From an uncultured Rhodospirillales bacterium (GTDB lineage Bacteria > Pseudomonadota > Alphaproteobacteria > Kiloniellales > Kiloniellaceae), in NCBI GenBank assembly GCA_913060675.1, contig CAJXUS010000041.1, forward strand, positions 1 through 37,296: a DNA stretch of 37,296 bases. The letters run 5' to 3'. Positions 8,254-17,257 of this stretch are shown one piece after another. Within the stretch, counting starts at the first letter, position 1. The number at the start of each line of letters is the position of its first letter. Both the position numbers and the translations under genes were made by a program. Below the pieces are notes generated by a model that saw only the letters and a list, made by a program, of their open reading frames with translations, did no database searches and was not told the origin of the DNA.

Positions 8254-8293
8254 ACAAACACCCTCAATAAATATCTTTCAAATTACCTTTAAA

Positions 8294-8328
8294 AGCATCG
8301 ACTAGGTCTTCTTAGTCGGTGTTTTTTT
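8294..8328 (+). terminator. Rho-independent terminator of parE
   Basis: A stem around CGACTA/TAGTCG, extended by G-T pairs, with loop GGTCTTCT-like bases and a run of seven T at 8322-8328. It lies about 40 bases after the parE stop. Confidence 0.8.
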
Positions 8329-8479
8329 ATGCTCCTCGCCTAAGAAACAGAAAAAACATCACCCTAAAGTTGCCGCTTTTTAGTCACAAACCACCTCTGT
8401 TTTGGCACAAAAGACAGCCATAAGAGGAATAGGCAGTATGTATTTTTGAAAACAATACGACAGATGGCAGGGCAATGGC

Positions 8480-10798
8480 ATGTTAAAAACATCAAGCAAC
8501 AAAGCAGAAAACACACACCTTTCCTTTAGTTATACTAAATATATTTTCGGCACAGCAATACTTGCCCTCTCCCTTCTGAATAACACAACTTCCTGGGCGG
8601 ATGGGATCGGAACATCGGCCTCAGCTCCCTCGCTGCAGGTGACAAGTCCCGACTTGGTAACCCCAAATGATATGAAGCGTGGTTCTCTCCTTTTAAAGGC
8701 GACCGAAGCCGGGAAAATGGTTGAGGCTATTCAGCTCGCTACGAACGTCGAAATAGATGTCAGTGGCCCCATCGCAAGAACAAAGGTCACCCAACGATTT
8801 AGAAACCCATCTCAAGGTTGGGTCGAGGGAACCTATGTTTTTCCTTTACCAGAAAATTCTGCTGTTGATACTCTTAAGATGCAAATTGGGGATCGTTTTA
8901 TTGAGGGCATAATAAAACCCAAAGAAGAAGCAAAGAAAATTTATGAAGAGGCAAAACGCACAGGCAAAAAAGCAAGCCTCGTTGAACAACTCCGACCGAA
9001 CATGTTTACGAACTCGGTTGCCAATATTGGACCGGGTGAAATCGTTGTTGTTCAAATTGAATACCAAGAAAGTGTAAAGCAATCGAACGGCCTTTTCTCT
9101 ATGCGCTTTCCCATGGTCGTCGCCCCAAGGTACAGCCCAAAACCAACCATTGTTGAAACCGTTACCTTCAACGAAGACAGTTCAACTGGCAATAATGGTT
9201 GGGGCGTTATAAATGATCCTGTCCCCGATAGAGATAAGATTACGCCTCCTGTTCTTGATCCTGCTGAGTTTGCAAAAACCAATCCCGTATCTTTAACCAT
9301 GACACTCTCATCCGGATTTCCGATTGGAGAAATAAAAAGCCCGTTTCATAGTGTAACCACCGATTATAAATCTAAAGACCAGGTCACAGTTTCCCTTGCA
9401 GACGACATTGTTCCTGCCGATCGAGACTTTGAAATCACATGGAAAGCTGAACCGAACTACGAACCGAGGGTTGCCTTGTTCAAAGAAAGCACCCCACAGG
9501 GAGACTTTGTGCTCGCGTTTGTTACCCCACCAAAACTGGAAGACATACAAGAGGAAGAAATCCAGAAAAAACCTCGCGAGGTTATTTTTGTCTTGGATAA
9601 TTCCGGTTCCATGTCAGGCCCATCAATCCGACAGGCTAAAGACAGTTTGATTTTTGCCTTGAGCAAACTAACAAATCAAGATCGCTTCAATATTGTCCGA
9701 TTTGACGACACTTATGAGGTTTTGTTTTCTTCTGCTGCCGATGCAAGTCAAGCTAATCTCGATATCGCAAAAGAATTTGTTTCTTCACTGGAAGCAGATG
9801 GTGGGACAGAAATGTTACCAGCTTTAAAAGCAGCCCTTTACGATAGCACACCACAAAATACTGAATATTTACGGCAGGTCATTTTTCTAACCGATGGCGC
9901 CATTGGCAACGAAAAGGAAATGTTTGATATCATCGTGAAGCAGCGGGGACGCTCCCGTATATTTACAGTGGGGATTGGCTCTGCACCAAATAGTCACTTT
10001 ATGAGCCGGGCTTCAGAGTTTGGCCAAGGAACCTTCACCCACATTGGTTCTGAGCGGCAGGTCAAAGAGCGCATGACAGAGCTGTTCCATAAGCTAGAAA
10101 ACCCTGTCATGACAGACTTAAGAGCAACGTGGGCAGATACCGAAAATGTAGAGGTCAGTCCCTCTTCCCTGCCGGATTTATACAGCGGAGAACCCATTGT
10201 CCTCGCCGCCAGGTCGGATAGTTTCAGCGGCACCCTTGAACTTTCTGGTCGCTACAACAACCAACCATGGGCGATTAAACTTCCTTTAGCCAAAGCAGCT
10301 AACGGGCAAGGTATTGATAAACTTTGGGCCAGAAGGAAAATTGCCGAATACGAAGGGCAATACTTTCTTAATGATGACCGGAGTTCATTGGATAAGTTGA
10401 TAACACAGACAGCTCTCAATTATCACCTTGTTAGTCGATTAACGAGCTTGGTCGCAGTTGATATAACACCATCTCGGCCTTTGGACGAAAGTCTTGTAAG
10501 CCAAGACCTCCCTCTCAATCTCCCCGACGGATGGGATTTTAATAAGGTTTTTGGAGAAGGTTATTCAACCTTACCTGCTCCAGCTAAAGATACTTCGCTT
10601 GACCAAGCTCATAACTTGATTTTAATGAAGCCTACTCAGGTTGCAATGAATGGGGGGAACCAGAAAGCTTTACCTCTGCCTTCAACAGCAACCACAGCTG
10701 AGCTCAAAATAATAGCAGGCTTCATACTGCTCTTCCTGTCCATTGTACTCTTGGTGTTTACAAGAAAGTCATCCCCTAAGCCTGAAGGGCAAGCTTAA
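8480..10798 (+). CDS. Marine proteobacterial sortase target protein (VIT + VWA)
   Basis: A 772-residue surface protein, the dedicated substrate of the sortase encoded next. Order: signal peptide (about 1-41, TTSWA before DG), VIT domain (about 75-195; TKVTQRFRNPS, EGTYVFPLPENSAVD, EEAKKIYEEAKRTGKKASL), VWA domain (about 367-540) with an intact metal site D373-NSGS and a later LTDGAIGNE, then a beta-rich region. The C-terminus is a sorting signal: LPSTAT (733-738), a hydrophobic stretch (about 743-762) and a basic RK. This architecture defines the family known from marine Proteobacteria. The start has AGGG 7 bases upstream. The stop overlaps the sortase start by one base, indicating translational coupling. 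Its partner or ligand is unknown. Confidence 0.94.
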   Translation: MLKTSSNKAENTHLSFSYTKYIFGTAILALSLLNNTTSWADGIGTSASAPSLQVTSPDLVTPNDMKRGSLLLKATEAGKMVEAIQLATNVEIDVSGPIARTKVTQRFRNPSQGWVEGTYVFPLPENSAVDTLKMQIGDRFIEGIIKPKEEAKKIYEEAKRTGKKASLVEQLRPNMFTNSVANIGPGEIVVVQIEYQESVKQSNGLFSMRFPMVVAPRYSPKPTIVETVTFNEDSSTGNNGWGVINDPVPDRDKITPPVLDPAEFAKTNPVSLTMTLSSGFPIGEIKSPFHSVTTDYKSKDQVTVSLADDIVPADRDFEITWKAEPNYEPRVALFKESTPQGDFVLAFVTPPKLEDIQEEEIQKKPREVIFVLDNSGSMSGPSIRQAKDSLIFALSKLTNQDRFNIVRFDDTYEVLFSSAADASQANLDIAKEFVSSLEADGGTEMLPALKAALYDSTPQNTEYLRQVIFLTDGAIGNEKEMFDIIVKQRGRSRIFTVGIGSAPNSHFMSRASEFGQGTFTHIGSERQVKERMTELFHKLENPVMTDLRATWADTENVEVSPSSLPDLYSGEPIVLAARSDSFSGTLELSGRYNNQPWAIKLPLAKAANGQGIDKLWARRKIAEYEGQYFLNDDRSSLDKLITQTALNYHLVSRLTSLVAVDITPSRPLDESLVSQDLPLNLPDGWDFNKVFGEGYSTLPAPAKDTSLDQAHNLILMKPTQVAMNGGNQKALPLPSTATTAELKIIAGFILLFLSIVLLVFTRKSSPKPEGQA

Positions 10799-11412
10799 TG
10801 CCTTTGACCAAGGACAATACGAAGGCAAATACAAAAGGAAGAGCTATCAGGCTCTTCCTTTTCATTCCTTTACTTGCCGGCCTCATTCTAATTGGACAAG
10901 GTTCATACATTAAAGTTAAGGCCGCCTTTGCACAGATTTTGCTCGATAAAGCTTGGCAAGACACTGTTGATACGGGCCAAAAAACCAAAGCCTGGCCATG
11001 GGCTGATACTTTTCCTGTCGCCGCAATCGAAGTTCTCGGTCGCAGTAATGGCCGGATAATAGCCCTGGATGGCAGTAGCGGTGAAGCTCTTGCTTTTGCT
11101 CCGGGTCATCTTCACTACACCGCCTCACCAGGGCAAATCGGCACCGCTGTTTACGCCGCCCACAGAGACACACATTTTGCTTTTCTGGAGAATGCCCTCA
11201 AGGGCGACATCATCGTTGTCACAGATAAGTTTGGAGAAGCTCACAAATACCAAGTTGATCAAATGCGCATCACGCCATGGGATCAATCGGGTATTACCGC
11301 TTACGATAGCGCCAAGAGAATTGCTCTTGTGACTTGTTGGCCTTTTGATGCAACCACCCCAGGCCCTCTCCGGTATATTGTAGAAGGAGCCTATCTTGGG
11401 TCAAAACTATAG
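10798..11412 (+). CDS. Class GN sortase
   Basis: A 204-residue membrane-anchored transpeptidase. Family knowledge: class GN sortases occur in Gram-negative bacteria and normally have one substrate, the VIT/VWA protein encoded beside them. The N-terminal membrane helix (about 18-38) follows a positively charged start (NTKGRAIR). The catalytic triad is visible: H122 in YAAHRDTHF, C180 in ALVTCWPF and R192 in PGPLRY. It is translationally coupled to the target gene (overlap at 10798). The two-component genes that accompany some sortase loci in Proteobacteria are not adjacent here. The acceptor to which it joins the substrate is unknown. It is convergent with the hydrolase gene (14-bp gap). Confidence 0.95.
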   Translation: MPLTKDNTKANTKGRAIRLFLFIPLLAGLILIGQGSYIKVKAAFAQILLDKAWQDTVDTGQKTKAWPWADTFPVAAIEVLGRSNGRIIALDGSSGEALAFAPGHLHYTASPGQIGTAVYAAHRDTHFAFLENALKGDIIVVTDKFGEAHKYQVDQMRITPWDQSGITAYDSAKRIALVTCWPFDATTPGPLRYIVEGAYLGSKL

Positions 11413-11426
11413 AATAAGTACAAAGA

Positions 11427-12134
11427 TTACGTGGACCGCCCCAACCATTTCTCAAGTGCTCTATTCACCAATTCAGGTTCTTCAACATTTGAAAGGTGCC
11501 CGCAGTTTTCAACAACAAGCAGTTCAGAGCCAGGTAGTTCAGCCCGTATTTCTTCTGAACAATCCAGCGGCGTTATCAGATCCTGACGACCACATATTAT
11601 TTGTGCCGGACATTTTATATTAGCAAGAATATCCAGGTGGCTTTCCCGATCTAAAATGGCCGTTTGTTGTCTAACAAAGGCTTGCTGCCCCACTTCCTCA
11701 GCCATTTTATAAATTTCCCCCGTAAGAGCACTGTCTTCCATTCGGTCAGGGTGAATAAGCAATGGCATAAGATGAGGTGTCACCCCCTTGAATTTTCCTC
11801 GGCCCGCGAGCGCGAGTAGGCCACGTCTACGTCGTTTTTGTTGCGTACTATCAGCGCGGGCTTTGGTATCAACCAATGCCAAACGCTTTACGCGTTCTGG
11901 GGCAATTCGCATGATTTCAAGCGAAACATACCCTCCCATGGATAGACCGACTAAATTGAATTTTCCTCTTACCCGCTTCAGAACGGACAAAGCCAGCTTC
12001 TCGATACTTTCTTCTTGAGTGAGATCGGGAACCTCACACACGTATTTGTCTTTGAAGTATGATATTTGTGGTGCCCAGAGGCGCTCGTTACACAACAGGC
12101 CAGGCATTAAAACCAGGCGTTCTTTTTCAGACAT
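11427..12134 (-). CDS. Alpha/beta-fold hydrolase
   Basis: A 235-residue cytoplasmic hydrolase. The nucleophile elbow is GLSMGGY with S65; the acid is probably D185 (GRQDLITP) and the base H213 (ENCGHLSN). The N-terminal LVLMPGLLCNERLW gives the oxyanion loop. A short cap region (about 98-165) is unusually basic (QQKRRRRG). It resembles the general esterase group of the family; no substrate can be read from sequence. It is the second gene of a pair: only four bases separate it from the isochorismatase-like gene upstream, so the two are co-transcribed and may act on related small molecules. Confidence 0.9.
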   Translation of the reverse strand: MSEKERLVLMPGLLCNERLWAPQISYFKDKYVCEVPDLTQEESIEKLALSVLKRVRGKFNLVGLSMGGYVSLEIMRIAPERVKRLALVDTKARADSTQQKRRRRGLLALAGRGKFKGVTPHLMPLLIHPDRMEDSALTGEIYKMAEEVGQQAFVRQQTAILDRESHLDILANIKCPAQIICGRQDLITPLDCSEEIRAELPGSELLVVENCGHLSNVEEPELVNRALEKWLGRST

Positions 12135-12138
12135 AAAA

Positions 12139-12690
12139 TTACTTAGCTACTTTCAATAAATTCGAGAGTGTTTTGAATTCAGGTGTCCCTGCTTTTTTAA
12201 GCATTTCGAACATAACCATTTCACTCGATACGACTTCTGCACCAGACCGGATCATTCGTTCAAGGCCGAGTCTTTTATTATCTTCGGTCCGAGAGCCCAC
12301 GGCGTCTGAAACAACAAACACATCAAAACGCTCATCAAGAAGTTGAAGCACCGTTTGCATGACACAAACATGTGCCTCTATACCTGTTATAATAACCTGC
12401 CTGCGTCCTGTTTTTTTTAAGGCGTCCATAAATGAACCACACCCAACAGAACTGAATGAAAGTTTTTCAAACACATTTTCAGGATTATAAAATTCTTTGA
12501 AACGTTCAATGGTATGCCCTAGTCCCTTTGGGTACTGTTCGGTAATAAGCACTGGGACTGACAATTCAGAAGCCGTCTTCAACACTAGATCATTTGCTCG
12601 GAGAACGTCATCAAGACCATTGATTGCCGGAGCTAAACTTTCTTGAACATCTATAACAACAACGACTGAGTTCTCAGCATCCATTAACAT
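12139..12690 (-). CDS. Isochorismatase-like cysteine hydrolase
   Basis: A cysteine hydrolase of the isochorismatase fold. The catalytic set is present: D14 in VIDVQE, K76 in FEKLSFSSVG and C109 in GIEAHVCVMQT (numbered from the start used here). I chose 12690 (183 residues) because AGGG lies 8 bases upstream and the protein then opens directly before the first beta strand; a longer reading from 12723 (194 residues) adds MIYMYVNRAIE without a ribosome binding site. It resembles the YcaC/nicotinamidase-related group; the substrate is unknown. It is first in a two-gene operon with the alpha/beta hydrolase. Confidence 0.9.
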   Translation of the reverse strand: MLMDAENSVVVVIDVQESLAPAINGLDDVLRANDLVLKTASELSVPVLITEQYPKGLGHTIERFKEFYNPENVFEKLSFSSVGCGSFMDALKKTGRRQVIITGIEAHVCVMQTVLQLLDERFDVFVVSDAVGSRTEDNKRLGLERMIRSGAEVVSSEMVMFEMLKKAGTPEFKTLSNLLKVAK

Positions 12691-12836
12691 TTCAATTGCC
12701 CTATTTACATACATATAGATCAAGATAAGGCAGGAAAATTCTACCTAAAAAGAGAGAAAAATAAGCTAAAATCCCGCCAATATTATAGCATACAGTGCGA
12801 AATAATACATTTTTTCACCATAAATCGTAGTAGAAA

Positions 12837-12864
12837 TTGACTTTTTCAAAGCATTCCGTATTAT
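12837..12864 (+). promoter_or_regulatory. Predicted sigma70 promoter of the helicase gene
   Basis: TTGACT (12837-12842), 16-base spacer, TATTAT (12859-12864). This puts the start near 12871 and leaves a leader of nearly 80 bases before the ATG at 12949. RhlE-type helicase genes are often cold-regulated through their leader, but nothing specific is visible here. Confidence 0.6.
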
Positions 12865-12948
12865 GCGCACGTCACTTCAGGAAGGCACGCGCTGATTTTT
12901 GCGTATTGCTGCTTTTTTTGACTATCGCTCAAACGCACTAAGGAATAC

Positions 12949-14454
12949 ATGAGCTTCTCTGATCTTGGATTAAATCCAAAACTCCTGCAGGCTGTCGAGG
13001 AAGTCGGTTATACGATACCTACGCCTATTCAGGAACAAGCAATCCCCTACGTATTAATGGGTCGTGATGTTATGGGTGTTGCCCAAACAGGAACAGGTAA
13101 AACTGCTTCTTTCACGCTTCCTATGATCGAAATGCTGTCCAGTGGTCGAGCACGCGCAAGAATGCCGCGTTCTTTGATCCTGACGCCAACGCGGGAACTT
13201 GCTCACCAGATTTCGGAAAACTTCGAAAATTATGGTAAGTACAGCAAATTAAGTAAGGCTCTCCTCATTGGAGGCACTTCCTTTGCCGAACAAACAAAAT
13301 TACTTGAGCGCGGGGTTGATGTTCTCATTGCAACGCCTGGCCGCTTGCTTGATCTCTTTGAGCGCGGCAAGATTATGCTTATTGATACCAAGCTTTTGGT
13401 GATTGATGAAGCAGACCGGATGCTTGACATGGGGTTCATACCTGATGTTGAGAAAATTGTCTCTTTATTGCCGCCTCTACGCCAGACACTATTTTTCTCA
13501 GCGACTATGGCGCCTGAGATTAAAAAACTTTCTGATAAGTTTTTAAGTAATCCAAAAGTAATTGCAGTATCTAAACCAGCATCTACAGCTGAAAATGTCC
13601 AACAGACGATGATTAAGATCGATGGTGGAGCAAAAGAAAAACGTGAAGCCTTACGGCAAATCATGACTGGCGAAGGCGATATTCAATCCGCAATCCTATT
13701 TTGCAATCGTAAAAAAGATGTGGATATTTTGAACAAATCACTGAATGCACATGGCTACTCAACAGCTGCACTTCATGGTGATATGGCTCAATCTTCTCGC
13801 ACGGAAACGCTTCAAGAGTTCAAAGATGGCAAAATTAAACTGCTATGCTGCTCTGATGTCGCGGCTCGTGGATTAGATATCCCCGCTGTTTCACATGTCT
13901 TCAATTTTGATGTTCCAATCAACCCCGAAGATTATGTCCACCGTATTGGCCGCACAGGACGTGCTGGACGCGATGGCAAAGCTTTTACCATTGCAACTAT
14001 CGAAGACTACAAAGCACTTAAAAATGTGTTGAGTACTATTCATACCAACGTTCCAGTTGTTTCGCTTGAAGGTTTTGAGAGCTGGTCGGATGAGGAAGCT
14101 GCATCCCTTAAAGGACGTCGCCGTAAACGCCCGACAAAACCAACCAGCGTAGCTAAAACAGAAGCAAAACCAGAAACTAAAGATACGAAGCCAAGAGGGC
14201 GTCGGAAAAAAGCTGAACCTATTTCAACTGAAGCAACCGTAGATACAAACACTGCTGAAGTTGCGGCGTCTCCTGCCGTTGTACAGGACGACAAACGTTC
14301 AGAAAGAAAAGCGCCTCGGGCAGCGCCCCGTCGCAAGACCAAACCATCTGCCGTTATTGGTGAAAGAGAACCTTCTTCAGAGCCGAGTAATCCAACCAGC
14401 TCTTTTGGTGATCACACACCTGCCTTTATCTTACGTGAAGCTAAAGTTGCCTAA
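12949..14454 (+). CDS. rhlE: DEAD-box RNA helicase, RhlE-like
   Basis: A 501-residue ATP-dependent RNA helicase. The Q motif (FSDLGL, PTPIQEQAIP), motif I AQTGTGKT (45-52), Ia PTRELA, II DEAD (153-156), III SAT (184-186), and HRIGRTGR (331-338) are all intact. From about 390 the chain becomes a low-complexity tail rich in K, R, P and T with repeated basic patches (GRRRKRP, PRGRRKK, APRRKTK), typical of RNA-binding extensions in this group. RhlE-type helicases remodel RNA in ribosome assembly and decay. The ribosome binding site AAGGA lies 6 bases from the ATG. A terminator follows, so it is monocistronic. Confidence 0.93.
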   Translation: MSFSDLGLNPKLLQAVEEVGYTIPTPIQEQAIPYVLMGRDVMGVAQTGTGKTASFTLPMIEMLSSGRARARMPRSLILTPTRELAHQISENFENYGKYSKLSKALLIGGTSFAEQTKLLERGVDVLIATPGRLLDLFERGKIMLIDTKLLVIDEADRMLDMGFIPDVEKIVSLLPPLRQTLFFSATMAPEIKKLSDKFLSNPKVIAVSKPASTAENVQQTMIKIDGGAKEKREALRQIMTGEGDIQSAILFCNRKKDVDILNKSLNAHGYSTAALHGDMAQSSRTETLQEFKDGKIKLLCCSDVAARGLDIPAVSHVFNFDVPINPEDYVHRIGRTGRAGRDGKAFTIATIEDYKALKNVLSTIHTNVPVVSLEGFESWSDEEAASLKGRRRKRPTKPTSVAKTEAKPETKDTKPRGRRKKAEPISTEATVDTNTAEVAASPAVVQDDKRSERKAPRAAPRRKTKPSAVIGEREPSSEPSNPTSSFGDHTPAFILREAKVA

Positions 14455-14480
14455 TTAACGACATTGGCTTCAATAATTAT

Positions 14481-14517
14481 CAACAAAATGGCGGCTCTTG
14501 TAGTCGCCTTTTTGTTG
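14481..14517 (+). terminator. Rho-independent terminator of the helicase gene
   Basis: A 13-bp stem with one mismatch (CAACAAAATGGCG pairing with CGCCTTTTTGTTG) around an 11-base loop, 27 bases after the stop. The T-run is within the right arm. Confidence 0.85.
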
Positions 14518-14684
14518 TTTAAAAATAGTGATTTAGTAAATTCATACAACTAACTATTGCCACTCAACCAAAGGATGATAGTTTAATACCAAGTTCTATT
14601 AAGTTTATCCTATGTACTTTTTGGGCGCTCTGAATCAGAAGGGATGCCCACTCCATCTATTTATTATATTGAAGAGACAGAGAT

Positions 14685-15866
14685 TTGAATAATCGGCTGG
14701 GTGTTCCATATTCACTATTTTATATCTTCGTCTTTATGACGATGGGAATAATTCTGGTGTTTTGGCCAATCTGGCTTGAGACAAAAGGTTTATCAAAATC
14801 AGAAATCGGCTGGATACTATCTCTCCCCCCCTTTCTTATGGTGTTTATCTCACCAGCTATAGCCTATTTCTCAGAAAAAAGCGGCCGTAGCAGAACAGTA
14901 CTCTTCATAACTTCATTAGTTTCTGCCTCTTTCTTTTCATGTTTTTATATTACCGATAATTTTTATTCATTTCTTGTTCTGCAAGCTGGTGCATCTTGTT
15001 GTTTCCTCTCTCTTATTCCACTCGGCGATAGTCAAACGCTCAAAGCTGTCAGGCTTTATGATCTGAATTACGGTCGTATCAGGTTGTGGGGATCGCTGTC
15101 TTTTATCGGGACAAGTTTTGGTGTTGGTTACGTTTTAGACCTCATGGGTGTCGATTGGACCCTGTGGCTGATACTCTGCGCCCTGTTAACTGTTGCCCTA
15201 TTCAGTACGTTTCTACCCCAGCTTCCAAAAGAACAAGAACAGACATCGGGAAATCCACGTATATTTTTAAAAAAGCCTTCCTTTTTGTTTTTCATCTTAG
15301 GCGCGGGTATGATTATAGGTAGCCACGCCGCCTATTATGCTTTTGGTTCTCTCTATATGATTTCGCTTGGATACAGCAAAACCCTGATTGGTTTCATCTG
15401 GGCTTTCGGTGTTATGGCAGAGGTTATTTTATTTGCCTTCAGCAATAGAATTTTCAAGAGCGCGCGGTCTCTTCACCTCATCTTAATAGGATCCGTAGCC
15501 GGCATGATTAGATGGGGAGTACTTGGTTTCGACGACTCTATGGTTGTCATTATTGGTATCCAAATCCTCCATGCGCTCACTTTTGGCGCCACCCATTTGG
15601 GATCCATGTCCTTCATTTCCAGGCATGCCCCCAAAGATGTCGCGGCTTCGGCTCAAAGCCTATACTCCAGTATAGCCAATGGCCTGATGATGGGGATCGC
15701 GATATTAATATCGGGGCGCTTATACGATATTGATCCTTCGTATGCGTTTTTAGGGATGGTCATTCTTGCTGCAATGGGAGGCTTAATCATACTTACCCTG
15801 ACAAAGCTTGTTCCTCCAAGCAAAGCACCTCCTGCAGAAGAGTACACACATCAAGAACTTCCTTGA
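14685..15866 (+). CDS. MFS permease, phenylpropionate/nucleoside transporter type
   Basis: A 393-residue major facilitator with about twelve membrane helices. The N-terminal helix followed by FWPIWLETKGLSKSEIGW, and RIRLWGSLSFIG in the middle, are characteristic of the LacY-like PPP/HcaT and NHS group; the substrate cannot be told. The start is probably TTG at 14685 after a purine-rich GAAGAGACAGAGA; the next in-frame ATG (codon 18) lies inside the first helix and would remove it. It could be cotranscribed with the broken acetyltransferase behind it (29-bp gap). Confidence 0.85.
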   Translation: MNNRLGVPYSLFYIFVFMTMGIILVFWPIWLETKGLSKSEIGWILSLPPFLMVFISPAIAYFSEKSGRSRTVLFITSLVSASFFSCFYITDNFYSFLVLQAGASCCFLSLIPLGDSQTLKAVRLYDLNYGRIRLWGSLSFIGTSFGVGYVLDLMGVDWTLWLILCALLTVALFSTFLPQLPKEQEQTSGNPRIFLKKPSFLFFILGAGMIIGSHAAYYAFGSLYMISLGYSKTLIGFIWAFGVMAEVILFAFSNRIFKSARSLHLILIGSVAGMIRWGVLGFDDSMVVIIGIQILHALTFGATHLGSMSFISRHAPKDVAASAQSLYSSIANGLMMGIAILISGRLYDIDPSYAFLGMVILAAMGGLIILTLTKLVPPSKAPPAEEYTHQELP

Positions 15867-15895
15867 TTAAGTGCTCAAGCTTCAGGGTAAAAAAA

Positions 15896-16429
15896 ATGAC
15901 GGCGATTTAAATCTATAAAGCCAAATCATCAGACGCAGAAGATATCAGTGATTGCGTCATTGCTCTGCCCAAAGAACTTGGAATGGGATTAACAATACCT
16001 GAACCAGACACGGTCAGAGAAAAGTGTATTAACATGTTGAGCCAAGATAAGGCTTTTCACGCGTTTTTTGCTAAAAATAAATTGGAAACAATTATAGGCC
16101 TTCTCACCCTTCACGAAACAGACGCGCTCTTTGCCAACTCGCCTTTCGCTGAAATTATGGAATTTTATGTTGCCCCTGATTATAGATAAAAGGGGATAGG
16201 ACAGAAATTTATTAAAAGAATTGAAGAGTACGCAAGAGAAATGAACTGGAACTCATTAACCTTAAATGCCCCTCCCTTAAATATTTCCCCTGCAACAGCA
16301 AGATTTTATGAGCGTGAGGGCTTTTACTCATAAGGGACTATATATGGGAAAGAAATTATAGAAAACGACAAATTCATTGAATACCATAGTATGCTAGTAT
16401 ACTATAAGGACATTAATTCGTACATATAA
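15896..16429 (+). pseudogene. GNAT acetyltransferase with three in-frame TAA codons
   Basis: One continuous frame of 178 codons reads as a GNAT N-acetyltransferase, but TAA interrupts it at codon 5 (15908-15910), codon 98 (16187-16189) and codon 146 (16331-16333). The start reads MTAI then stop then IYKAKSSDAEDISDCV; the acetyl-CoA loop reads APDYR, stop, KGIGQKFIKRIEEYA; the end reads ATARFYEREGFYS, stop, GTIYGKEI. No frameshift is needed. The gene therefore looks recently inactivated by nonsense changes. The longest intact piece (15983-16189, 68 codons) holds only the N-terminal half. Substrate unknown. Confidence 0.85.
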
Positions 16430-16446
16430 GTACTGGAGTTAGTGTA

Positions 16447-17193
16447 TTGAAAATACAAGCAATTGTTTATTTTATTGCAATCGTTACCTCTCTTGCTTTA
16501 CTTAAAATCAGTTTTGCAGATGCCACTTTAAGACCAGTAAAAATGGCTTGTAGCCCCTTCCCTCCGTTTAAAATTGAAAACCCTGAAAAGGGTAGAAAAG
16601 GTATCGACATTGACATCATGCTCGAGATCTTTGCTTTATCGGGAAGAGACGTTGAGTACGCCTTCTACCCCTGGAAAAGAGCGGTTAAGCTTGTTGAATC
16701 AGGAAAGGCCGATGGACTATGTGGTTGCTCCTACCATCCTGATAGAGAGAAGACCTTTAAATATTCCGATATTGTAGGCCAACATAGCCAGGGTGTTTTT
16801 CTCGCAGACGGCATAGAATTGGACCAATTTGATTCAGTTAATGATCTCCAGGGCCTCTCCCTCGCAACAGTTCGAGGGTACACAATACACAAAGAATTAG
16901 AAGAAGCTGGAATTAAGGTCCATGAAGCCAGCGGCGATGACGAACTATTGCTCATGCTCGATAACAAGCGTGTCGACGCCGTCTATACCTATCGAGATAT
17001 ATTTTTATACAACCTATCTCATAGTGGAAAAACGGGACATGTAAATTACCGAGAACTGGTAAGTCATGCCTACTATTTCTGCTTTTCACACAACCCGGCA
17101 GATATTGATGAAATTATTAGTGAAGTAAACAAAGGCTTACGAACTATTCGATACAATGGAACCTACGATAAAATTTGGAAAAATTACCAATAG
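16447..17193 (+). CDS. Periplasmic solute-binding protein, family 3 type
   Basis: A 248-residue exported protein. A signal peptide (about 1-25, ending ISFADA) precedes a type-3 extracellular solute-binding domain: PFPPFKIENPEKGRKGIDIDIM, AFYPWKRAVKLVESGKADGLCG, a central LQGLSLATVRGYTIHKEL hinge and RVDAVYTYRD. The family binds amino acids or similar small molecules for an ABC importer, but no permease or ATPase gene is near, so it is an orphan and may serve a remote transporter or a sensor. The start is TTG at 16447 with GGAG 9 bases upstream; no ATG fits. Confidence 0.87.
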   Translation: MKIQAIVYFIAIVTSLALLKISFADATLRPVKMACSPFPPFKIENPEKGRKGIDIDIMLEIFALSGRDVEYAFYPWKRAVKLVESGKADGLCGCSYHPDREKTFKYSDIVGQHSQGVFLADGIELDQFDSVNDLQGLSLATVRGYTIHKELEEAGIKVHEASGDDELLLMLDNKRVDAVYTYRDIFLYNLSHSGKTGHVNYRELVSHAYYFCFSHNPADIDEIISEVNKGLRTIRYNGTYDKIWKNYQ

Positions 17194-17198
17194 CTATT

Positions 17199-17237
17199 CC
17201 CACAAAAAAAGCCCTGAAACCCAGAGCCTTTTTTGGG
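17199..17237. terminator. Bidirectional terminator between binding-protein gene and upp
   Basis: An imperfect inverted repeat with CC(C)ACAAAAAAAGCCCTG on the left and CAGAGCCTTTTTTGGG on the right, six bases after the plus-strand stop and 20 bases beyond the minus-strand upp stop. A- and T-runs on both flanks let it work in both directions. Confidence 0.75.
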
Positions 17238-17257
17238 TTTATGCAACAGTTCTATTT

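Noticed and set aside
15896..16429. Reassigned TAA codons
   Set aside because: Every other gene in the window ends at TAA or another standard stop at the expected length, so reassignment would break them. A local pseudogene explains the data.
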